A DNA stretch of 64,000 nt. Source: Ipomoea triloba. Taxonomy: Eukaryota > Streptophyta > Magnoliopsida > Solanales > Convolvulaceae. Both the position numbers and the translations under genes were made by a program. The stretch is taken from positions 20,864,122-20,928,121 of the forward strand of contig NC_044922.1 in NCBI RefSeq assembly GCF_003576645.1, written 5' to 3'. Within the stretch, counting starts at the first letter, position 1. Each line of letters begins with the position of its first letter. Positions 56,071-64,000 of the stretch are shown piece after piece. Below the pieces are notes generated by a model that was not told the DNA's origin, searched no databases, and was given only the letters and a program-made list of their open reading frames with translations.

Positions 56071-57760
56071 TTAGGTTGTTTTAGGTACCCATACCTTCTT
56101 GGGTCCTTGCGGGTTAGTAGTTAGCTTGGGCATCCATGCATACCAAGAACTTGTAAGGTTCATCCTTGGTTCGCGATACCCATTAAAAACGTGATAATTA
56201 TATGGAATAGCATAATAGGCTTGAGGAGACTTAGGCAAATAAACCTTTTGAAAAGACGGTGTTTGTTTATTCGTGTTTATCCTGGTGTACGAGGTCTGCT
56301 TATGTCTATGTGTGAGCAGAAATTTTGCTCTTGTCATAGGCTCATAGTCCATGAACCAGTCCTCGTCACTGGGATAAAGTCTTCCGGCATTGCCCATATG
56401 CCTGCATGAGAGCTTTTTGAAACCCTTGACACTGTTCGGGTAAGAACTCGGCCTATCCTGAGGTCTACCTTTGCGTTGCCTCTGTGAATAGTGTTGCCTC
56501 CTTTTGCTATGGGATTTTCCTTTAGATTGGTTGTTCCCTCTTGGTTGACCATTGGCAGCATAATAATTATGGTTTTGTGCACCGGGTCTGTACCGAGTCA
56601 TTTGATGACTCCTCGGGTTACCGTATGAGGAATGTCCTTTCGTAGGTTCCACAATTCGTGTTTCAGTCGAATCTTAGATTGGCTCGTTGATTGTGGTTCC
56701 TTCCCATTGTTAGCATTACTCATTGGCTCAAGGTTTTCGGTTTGTCCTTGGACAAAAACAAAATTTAAACCTCCACTGGTAGAAGGATCTGTTGGACACG
56801 TTAAAAGGAAAATGTGAATGAGAGATAGAGTTGTAACCAAGTCCGGTTCTACTCCCAGACGGTCTTTGATCATCCACCATTCGATCCATTATTCGAGATG
56901 AATTAGTGAATGTCGCAATTACCTCACGCAAATTTTGCTCTCTATCATCTTTTGCTTTACATTCTTCCTTAAGTAGATGAATTTGCTTCTCAAGCTGACT
57001 TATAGACTCAAGCATCTCAGCATTCTTGGACTTTAAGTCCTCGAGATCTTGTCTTTCTGTCAATAGTCGGGCATTATCTTCATTAAGTTTGAAATGTGTA
57101 CATTTAACATCATCGAATTCCTTCATCATTCTCTCGAATGCTTCCCTAAGATTCTCATGATAGCTAGACTCAGAACTATAACTAGATGAGTAATTTTGAG
57201 AAGTTACCTCATCTTCTTCTGCCATAAGACACAATTCTTCGTCTGAATCCTCTTGGCTAAAGAGACAAAAGAGTCCCTTCTCATTTTCTGAGCTACCACT
57301 CTCTGAGCTGGAGCTTGATGTGCATGGCTCGTCATTCTTGTCTTCTGGCTTTTCTTCCACAGCCAGGGCTTTCCTTCAACTGTCACTCTTCGGGTTGCTA
57401 CCAGAGTAGTTGCTAGGATGCTCATTCGTGTCATTGGATGTATTCCTCGGATTGTTGTGATTTCCCGAATTCTTCCTATAGTTACCATATTCTTCTTGAT
57501 GCTTTTTGACAATTGGATAAGGACATTCAGCTTTGAAATGTCAAGGCTTTCTGCAGTTATAGCACAACATCTGTACTTCCTCGGTGTCACGTGTTTTTGA
57601 TCCACTAGGTTTGTTAGCATGCTTATGCTTCGACGTTCTTGGCTTGCCCGAATTGTCATGAGATTGGTTTTAGCTCATGAATCTCTTGAACTTTCTCATA
57701 AACAAAGCAAATTGATTGTCAATGAATAAATCAGAGGGGTTAGGATTTGACCTTACCACT
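56071..57760 (-). pseudogene. C-terminal part of Sirevirus-like gag (5' half deleted)
   Basis: Directly after the LTR end (57761) the frame resumes in mid-gag (NPSDLFIDNQFALFMRKF), which matches SDEQFAFFIRKF in the gag at 62482. The zinc knuckle CYNCRKP-HFKAEC carries an in-frame TGA at 57541-57543 instead of the residue before histidine. A serine/glutamate-rich stretch (SSSSSESGSSENEKGLFC) and a coiled coil (LLTERQDLEDLKSKNAEML, LEKQIHLLKEECKAKD) follow, then glycine/asparagine-rich sequence. A second TGA (near 57374) interrupts it. The N-terminal gag domain, leader and primer-binding site are absent. Confidence 0.88.
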
Positions 57761-59051
57761 TGTTGGTCCCGGTTAAGAAGAAGTGAGTCTAGAAGGGGGG
57801 GGGGGGTTGAATAGACTCACTATGAAATTTTAAAACTCTTTACAAGAACAAACCCTTGTGGAGGTTGAACTTGATCAAAGATAAATGCAACGGATAAATA
57901 AAGCTTTGATGGATTTTAAGATCACTTTGCATGAGTTTTTATCTTATGAAAATTAGGTTTAGCTTTAGCATGCAATGCAGTACGTAAAATAAAAGAGAGA
58001 GAAGAGTTTTTATAGTGGTTCGGCTGTTAACGAAGCCTACTCCACTCTTCTTCACAACTTGTGAAGGATTGCACTATTGTCTCCTTAATAGTACAATATT
58101 TCCTCTACAACGTGCTCATTTGATCACCAAGCCCGGCAGTCACGTCTCTTTAGGTTTTTCAACTCCTTCAAAGTTTACTCTGCCTCTTTATACTTCTCGA
58201 AAGTAGAGATTGGTTGGTATGGTTGAAAGTATTTCTCCAACTTGGGAATCTTGTGTTGAACTTCTTGATTCAGCACTTGAACTTCACAAGATCACCTTTT
58301 AAAAAACAAGATTGAGATTATAAGCTTTTGAATATTTTTGCACACTGAAAATTTTGCTTGCTAATGCCTTTTTGCTTTTTCCAACGCCGTCCAAATGAGG
58401 AGGACCAAGGGTATTTAAAAGTGTGAATATTCAGATCCGTTGGAGGGAATCTGAAATTCAAAATCCAATTAACCAGTGTGTAATATACTAATATCCAATG
58501 GGTAAAGTAAGACCTTTTGAGAATATCAGTACTTTCTAGCCGTTTGTCCACTTTTATGCAAGGACAATTTGTCTTTTGTCTCATACAAAGAGACAATCAT
58601 TTAATGCTCCTTAGGATCATCACCTAAGATCCGTTTGACATTCAGGTTATAGCCAACCTCAAGGCTATGGATAAAACAAATATCAGAGAATGTCTAATGC
58701 CTTGGGTACTCGTGAGAATGATTGACTTTATCATTCTCCTATCATCTCATTGAATCAATCATCTTGATTGTTTGGTCTTCAACAATTCGGCCTTTCTATT
58801 CTTCGGCCTTATACTTCTATAGTCTTTGCTTCTTCAATATTCAGGTCTTCGATCTTCAAGTCTTGAAGTCTTTGATCGTGAGCTCTGATCGGAATGACTG
58901 AGAGTTACTCTTGAAAAGTTAAGGATTCGTTTAAAGACGAGTTCTAAGACAAGGATTCGTCATTCTAAAAAACAAAAGACAAAGTAAAGGATTTGGGGGG
59001 TCTCCTCGGGTCTTTGGTATCATCAAAATCAATGGTTCGGGGTTCCTAACA
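57761..59051 (-). repeat. 5' LTR of the Sirevirus-like element
   Basis: 1,291 bp. On the minus strand it starts TGTTAGGAACCCCGAACC and ends CCGGGACCAACA. It includes a G run (57797-57806) shared, as C run, with the other LTRs. It forms an inverted pair with 59124-60418 across a 72-bp spacer. Confidence 0.92.
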
Positions 59052-59123
59052 GTTTAAATATTCAATATAACTATTTTAAAAACATTTTAGAATGGAAACT
59101 TTTCAAGAAAAAATATTAATTAT

Positions 59124-60418
59124 TGTTAGGAACCCTGAACCATTGATTTTGATGATAACAAAGACCCGAGGAGACCCCCCAAATCTTTTACTTTGTCTTT
59201 TGTTCATTAGAAGGACGAATCCTTGTCTAGAACTCGTTTTTAGACGAATCCTTACATTTCAAGAGTAACTCTCAGTCGTTCCCAGCAGAACTCAAGATCG
59301 AAGACTTCGAGCCAAAGACTTGAAGATCGAAGACCTAAAGATTGAAGACACAAAGACTATAGAAGTATAAGGCCAAAAAAATGGAAGGGCCGAACTCTTG
59401 AAGACCAAATAATCAAAGATGATTGATTCAAGGAGATGATAGGAGAATGATAAAGTCAATCATTCTCACGAGTACCCAAAGCACTAGACATTCTCTGATA
59501 TTTGTCTTACTCATAGCCTTGAGGTTGGGTATAACCTGAATGTCAAACGGATCCTAGGTGATGAGCCCAAGGAGCATTAAATGATTGTCTCTTTTTGTGA
59601 GACAAAAGACAAATTGTCCTTGCATAAAAGTGGACAAACGGCTAGAAAGTACTGGCATTCTCAAAAGGTCTTGCTTTACCCATTGGATATTACACACTGG
59701 TTAATAGGTTTTTGAATTTCAGATTCCCTTCAACGGATCTGAATATTCACACCTATAAATACCCTTGGTCCTCCTCATTTGGACAATGTTGGATCATATA
59801 AGCAAAAAGGCATTAGCAAGCCAAATTTTCAGTGTGCAAAAATATTCAAAAGCTCATAATCTCAATTTAGTTTTAAAATGTGATCTTGGGAAGTTCAAGT
59901 GCTGAATCAAGAAGTTCAACACAAGATTCCCAAGTTGGAGAAATACTTTTAACCATACCAACCAATCTCTACTTTGGAGAAGTATAAAGAGGCGGAGTAA
60001 ACTTTGAAGAAGTTGAAAATCCTAAAGAGACGTGACTGCCAGACTTGGTGATCAAAGGAACACGTTGGAGAGAAGATATTGTACTATTAAGGAGACAATA
60101 GTGTAATCCTTCACAAGTTGTGAAGAAGAGTGGAGTAGTCTTAGTTAACAGCGGAACTACTATAAAAATCTTTCTCTCTCTCTCTCTCTTTTATTTTACG
60201 TACTGCATTGCATGCTCAACCAAACCTAATTTTCATGAGATAAAAACTCGTGCAAAGTTAACATAAAATTCATCAAAGCTTTATTTATCCGCTGTGTTTA
60301 TCTTTGATCAAGTTCAACCTCAACTAGGGTTTGTTCTTGTAAAAAGTTTTCAAAATTCCTAGTGAGTCTATTCAACCCCCCCCCCTCTAGACTCACTTCT
60401 TCATAACCGGGACCAACA
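59124..60418 (+). repeat. Inverted LTR of the same family (solo LTR or recombinant)
   Basis: It starts TGTTAGGAACCCTGAACC and ends CCGGGACCAACA, 1,295 bp. It is homologous to the two LTRs of the minus-strand element but in opposite orientation. Its flanking pentamers (attat and cattc) do not match, so a simple solo-LTR origin is not shown. No internal element sequence follows. Confidence 0.88.
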
Positions 60419-61563
60419 CATTCTTGCTTTGTTTTAGTTACCTCAATAATGCTTGAGTAGTTCATTTTTGGGGTCAGATTAGGGGTCTATTGCTATTCTT
60501 GATGCTCAATTTGTGATAACTGCATAAAGGGATTGAATTGTTCACCTAGGATTTATGTTCAATTGGGGATTGAATTCTACTTGTTATTAATTGATGGCTA
60601 CAGTTAATTGCTAGTCTAAGATAGGATTTCATCACAACGAAAGTTGGGTGAAAGACTCGAGCCTTACCAATTTCAATCTAATGTTTCCTACTATGAGAAT
60701 ATGGGTAGTTTGGGGGCTTACAATGCTGTTGTGTTTAAAGTTATGATTGATGCATCACGAAAGTGAGGCAATCTTAGCTTAATTCTGTTTATTGATTACG
60801 AAAGTAGCTGAACTGAATTCTTGAGTGCATTGCTAATAAATCCCTAGGGTAATTGTTCGTTCCCCTAATTCTGAGTTAGTTAGAGCATCAAGATTGCAAT
60901 TCCCCTAATCTAGCCCATTCCTTTATCATACAGTTTATTCCTCAGTTAATTTGTATTTTTTTTATTTTCCACGCTTTATCATCATTTACTTGGATTCTAG
61001 TGAATTCCGTCACTTTAGTGCCTAGAATTTCTTAATTCACACAAGTACGTGCCATAGCCCCAATCCTCAGCGAAACGACATTTACACCTTCATATTTACT
61101 ATCACCATTTTACTCATCAAATTGAAGTTTGGAGGATTAAGTATAATATTCTTTGATGCAAATTACCACTCATCAAGTATAAAGAAGTATAGTCATACAG
61201 CTTCTAACTAACTTTTGATGTAGTAATAAGAGTTTGATTGACACATACAATCAAATTTAAACATAAATACACTATTTAAATAAATAAATAACTAAATAAA
61301 TAAATATGTTCGTGCGCACAAGCGATCTGTCAACTTTAGGCATAATCCCCACACTATCGTTGCCGAGTTAACTATATATTGAAATAGTTGCACACGAGAA
61401 TGCGTGATAGTGCATTGGACTAAAAACACCATCAAACATATCTAAATGCACCAGTATATCATCAAAATTATTAAAATGTCACCGCCTTTTTCCTACTGTT
61501 ATTGATTTTCAACTATTGATCTGAGTTAATCCAATGGTCCAGATCAGTCTGCATGTTTGCACC
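60419..61563. other. Non-coding spacer, possibly an old LTR remnant
   Basis: Sequence such as gtgccatagccccaatcctc and agcgaaacgacatttacacc, ending near gatgcaaattaccactcatc, has the look of a decayed gypsy-type (Tat/Athila-like) LTR, but no paired copy is present. The phrase cataatccccacactatcgt near 61340 resembles cacaatccctacattattgc near 19103. No gene recognised. Confidence 0.35.
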
Positions 61564-62366
61564 TGTTAGGAACATCATGTAATAGGTTTTGATGATACCA
61601 ACTGTTAAGTAGAAATCCCCAAGTCTCGACACATAGGCAAAACGTTGTAAGTTCGACAAGTAAACCAAGAGCGAAAATACAACCGGGTAACTTTGAGCTC
61701 AACTCGGAAAATATTTTAGCTTGAAGTAAACTTGTTTGAACATCTTAGAAATCTCGTGTTGTAATTTCATAGATAAAACAGAAGAAGGCACGGGACAACA
61801 CTGGAGGAATAAGGGTCTGCGAGACATCAACTAAGTCTCGAGACATAAGCAGAGTTCGAGAGGTAGTACCTCTCGATACAGCTATCCAGTTCGAGACATA
61901 AACAGAGTTCGAGAGATANTCGATAGGTGGAGTAACAAGAAGCGGGGCGAAAAACCTGAGGCTTGAGGCGGGCTTCGTGATCAAAGCTCAAGCGCTCGAC
62001 ATTGTACTAAAAAGGGAAGTTTTTAGTGCAATCCTTCCAGGGAGTTTCTGGAAGAAGAGTGGACGTAGGCGGGTTGGCCGAACCACTTAAAAATCTCTCT
62101 TGCATTTACTTACTGCTTTTATCTCTCGCTAACCTCTCGATTGCACTACATATAAACACACCTCTCGAACTAACTCAAACTCGTGCTAACTAAAAGGGGA
62201 TAACATTTCCGCTGCGCATAAAACTTTGTCTTCACCTCGTGAGATATCGAACCTAAACATCCTAAGTTCAATACACACGAGAGGTCGAAAAGATTTGCAA
62301 AATATTATACAAGTCTATTCCCCCCCCCCCCCTCTAGACTTGTACCCCATCCCCTTGGGACCAACA
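61564..62366 (+). repeat. 5' LTR of a second Sirevirus-like copia element
   Basis: 803 bp, from TGTTAGGAACATCATG to TTGGGACCAACA. The termini match those of the LTR family at 57761-59051 and 59124-60418, but the interior differs. It contains a C run (62320-62332) and repeated cgagacataa/gttcgagag words (61840-61918). An N at 61919 marks an unresolved join. The 3' LTR lies outside the window. Confidence 0.85.
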
Positions 62367-62368
62367 AT

Positions 62369-62380
62369 TGGTATCAGAGC
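62369..62380 (+). promoter_or_regulatory. Primer-binding site, initiator tRNA-Met
   Basis: TGGTATCAGAGC starts two bases after the LTR end. It is the standard copia primer site and supports the LTR boundary at 62366. Confidence 0.93.
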
Positions 62381-62481
62381 AAGTTCTCTGATCGATATAA
62401 ACCTTTGTTTATATTGCCTAGAGATCCTTCTTTGAAAAAAATCCTTTAAAAGTTTTCAAAGCACGAGATATTTTTTTTAAT

Positions 62482-64000
62482 ATGGATAGCATGTTGTCGA
62501 GACATCTTCTCTTTGATCTTAGCAGGTTCGATGACTGGAAAACACGCATGCTTGCGTATCTATCAGCCCTCCATGATGAGATGGCCGAAGCTATAACATC
62601 TGGACCAGTCAAGATCATGATGGTAAACACGGCTGCTGAGCAAACCAGAGATACACCAAAGTATGTCCCCAAACCTAGGGAAGAATGGACACGTGATGAT
62701 AGGAAGAGAAACAACTTGGACAACATTGCCAAGGATATTCTCTTCAGAGCTATAGACGAAACCATCTTCCCAAAAGTAAGAAAGTGCAAAACGGCGAAAG
62801 AGGTATGGGATACTTTGATGTTAATTGGTGAAGGTGACGAACAGGAAAAGGAGAACAAGCTTACCGTGGCCATGAAGAAGTTCGAGGACTTCAAGATGAA
62901 GCCAGGGGAAAGCATCGACAGCATGGAATCTCGTTTCATGAAGCTATCAATAGAGATCAGTGATCTCGAGAAGGAGATTCCACAAAAGGAGCTAAACCTG
63001 AAGGTCTTACGAGGCCTTACCAAGGAGTGGGAAATGAAGGTGATCACAATGCGTGATCACAGGGATTTGAAGAACACCACAACCGACCAACTATTCAGAG
63101 ATCTCAAAGCCTTTGAATTTGAGATGTTTCCGAGAGATGAGGATGTGGTGGACAGACGGAATGTGGCACTGGTTGCGGACCAACCAACCACCTCCTCAAG
63201 GTCAGATTCTAATCCCACTGATTTTTTATCTGACGAACAGTTTGCTTTCTTCATAAGAAAATTCAGGAAGTTCATGAAGAAGACACCGGAAAGCAATACA
63301 AGTTCACCTTCCTCCTCAAGAAGGAAAAATGAGAAATACACATCCAGAGGAATGGAGGAAGAAGATCAAGGTCTATGCTACAACTGCAGGAGACCGGGGC
63401 ACTTCAAGGCTGACTGTCCTTACCCTAAGGTAAGCAAGTATCAAGGCCTAGAAGGCAGGGACTCCAGGAGAAAGGAGGAATCTAATGAGAAGCCAGCACA
63501 AAGTGGCTTCAAGGGAGATACAAAGAAACATCTGCGCAGAAAGGCGCTTGTTGCTGAGGAACTCGAGAGAACAATCGAGGAGTCCGAGACGTCGAGCTCC
63601 AGTGAAAGCAGCAGCAGCTCAGAGGATGAGAGGGGGCTCATCTGCTTATACACCGAGGAAGAAGAGAATCAATGCCTAATGGCCATTGACAATGAGGTAA
63701 CCTCTACTTTCACATCTCGCTGCTCTACTTCTACCTCTCGTTGTTCTTCTTTCAGAAGCGATGAAGATCCCTTTGAGATGCTTGAAACATTTAAAAGGGA
63801 TCTTGCAGTCGCTAATAGCACTCATGCCAAAATCAGGGAAGAAAACAGCAAGCTAACTGCTGAAAGAGATATGCTTAAGAACGTCTCGAAAGAGAATTCA
63901 GAGCTAACTCTCAAAGTAAGTGAGTTAGAAGCTAAAGTAATCCAACTGACTGAAGAGTGCAAAACTCGAGAGATCACAGAAAATGATCTTAGAAAGGTTA
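62482..64000 (+). CDS. Sirevirus-like gag (-pol), open, runs off the window
   Basis: A continuous frame from ATG at 62482 (MDSMLSRHLLFDLSRFDDW) through the last base, at least 506 codons with no stop. The N-terminal half is a copia gag domain (KTAKEVWDTLMLIGEGDEQE, FEDFKMKPGESIDSMESRF, LKVLRGLTKEWEMKV). A zinc knuckle CYNCRRPGHFKADC lies at about residues 300-313. Then come a serine/acidic tract (ETSSSSESSSSSEDERG) and a leucine-rich coiled coil (AKIREENSKLTAERDMLKN, LTLKVSELEAKVIQLTEEC). It packages element RNA and forms particles. It is 115 bases after the LTR, with the primer site between. It is far better preserved than the related gag at 56071-57760, so the element may be recent. Pol is presumed to follow. 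Confidence 0.93.
   Translation, partial: MDSMLSRHLLFDLSRFDDWKTRMLAYLSALHDEMAEAITSGPVKIMMVNTAAEQTRDTPKYVPKPREEWTRDDRKRNNLDNIAKDILFRAIDETIFPKVRKCKTAKEVWDTLMLIGEGDEQEKENKLTVAMKKFEDFKMKPGESIDSMESRFMKLSIEISDLEKEIPQKELNLKVLRGLTKEWEMKVITMRDHRDLKNTTTDQLFRDLKAFEFEMFPRDEDVVDRRNVALVADQPTTSSRSDSNPTDFLSDEQFAFFIRKFRKFMKKTPESNTSSPSSSRRKNEKYTSRGMEEEDQGLCYNCRRPGHFKADCPYPKVSKYQGLEGRDSRRKEESNEKPAQSGFKGDTKKHLRRKALVAEELERTIEESETSSSSESSSSSEDERGLICLYTEEEENQCLMAIDNEVTSTFTSRCSTSTSRCSSFRSDEDPFEMLETFKRDLAVANSTHAKIREENSKLTAERDMLKNVSKENSELTLKVSELEAKVIQLTEECKTREITENDLRKV

Larger units (their letters stand above)
40016..59051 (-). mobile_element. Degenerate Sirevirus-like Ty1-copia element with nested insertions
   Basis: Minus-strand element. 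The 5' LTR is 57761-59051 and the 3' LTR about 40016-41263, with a purine-rich tract (complement of tttttccctttt, 41265-41277) before the 3' LTR. The internal order on the minus strand is gag remnant, protease, integrase, RT/RNase H, then two further protein-coding regions, then the 3' LTR. The coiled-coil gag tail and the extra frames 3' of RNase H fit Sireviruses (SIRE/Maximus). It is interrupted by a 3,664-bp solo LTR and a 1,608-bp foldback. The LTRs differ by several percent and by indels, so it is older than the copia element at 32 kb. No clear target duplication was found. Confidence 0.9.

Noticed and set aside
57204..57659. 151-codon minus-strand frame beginning at 57659
   Set aside because: The zinc knuckle and downstream gag homology are in another frame; this one is a shadow.
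59119..60423. Clean solo-LTR insertion at 59124-60418
   Set aside because: The flanking pentamers attat and cattc do not match, so a target duplication could not be shown; origin left open.
62418..63653. Minus-strand frames of 70-209 codons at the window end
   Set aside because: They are antisense to the continuous gag frame on the plus strand, which has the gag domain, zinc knuckle and coiled coil.

Overview
This window is nuclear DNA from a flowering plant, most likely a eudicot. The evidence is an intron-containing ubiquitin-activating enzyme gene with plant-type protein ends, a plant-specific glutaredoxin-like gene, AT-rich intergenic DNA, and typical plant transposons (Ty1-copia, Sirevirus-like copia, a plant LINE with endonuclease, RT and RNase H, foldback and Mutator-like MITEs, a tRNA-derived SINE). 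The species cannot be named from the sequence alone.

Only two host genes are convincing, both on the minus strand. The first is an intronless GRX-like protein with C-terminal CxxC pairs (6503-7285). The second is a complete six-coding-exon ubiquitin-activating enzyme E1 (19787-24964), which joins to 1,087 residues with all splice sites readable. Nearly everything else is mobile or repetitive DNA.

Layout. 1-6.3 kb: microsatellites, a foldback MITE between TA-rich arrays, a 300-bp foldback and a strictly mirror-symmetric 433-bp T-rich block. 6.3-8.2 kb: the GRX-like gene with a 668-bp MITE (9-bp target duplication) in its upstream region. 8.8-17.3 kb: an old tandem duplication of a short unit. 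One copy holds a 430-bp MITE and a full-length 6.3-kb LINE; the other holds a 1.08-kb foldback. Each copy therefore shows the empty site for the other's insertions. 18.2-19.1 kb: another foldback. 19.8-25.2 kb: the E1 gene. 25.5-31.4 kb: foldbacks, a SINE, a duplicated 0.5-kb block, a Stowaway-like MITE, a 108-bp tandem repeat and a short retroposon. 32.0-36.5 kb: a copia element with near-identical 168-bp LTRs but a broken gag-pol, itself inserted in a MITE. 40.0-59.05 kb: a degenerate Sirevirus-like copia element on the minus strand. It carries extra reading frames 3' of RNase H, a 1.6-kb Mutator-like foldback (10-bp target duplication) and a 3.66-kb solo LTR inside its reverse transcriptase gene (5-bp target duplication). 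59.1-60.4 kb: a third LTR of the same family, inverted, forming a giant palindrome. 61.56 kb to the end: the 5' LTR, primer-binding site and open gag of a second, better-preserved Sirevirus-like element that continues beyond the window.

Three single-N positions (10832, 15101, 61919) and five tandem duplications of exactly 42 bp in the LINE suggest assembly joins rather than biology in places. I found no new cellular system. The most useful observations are the nested-insertion record, the mirror repeat, the extra frames of the Sirevirus-like element and the hairpin-forming 30-bp units in the solo LTR.
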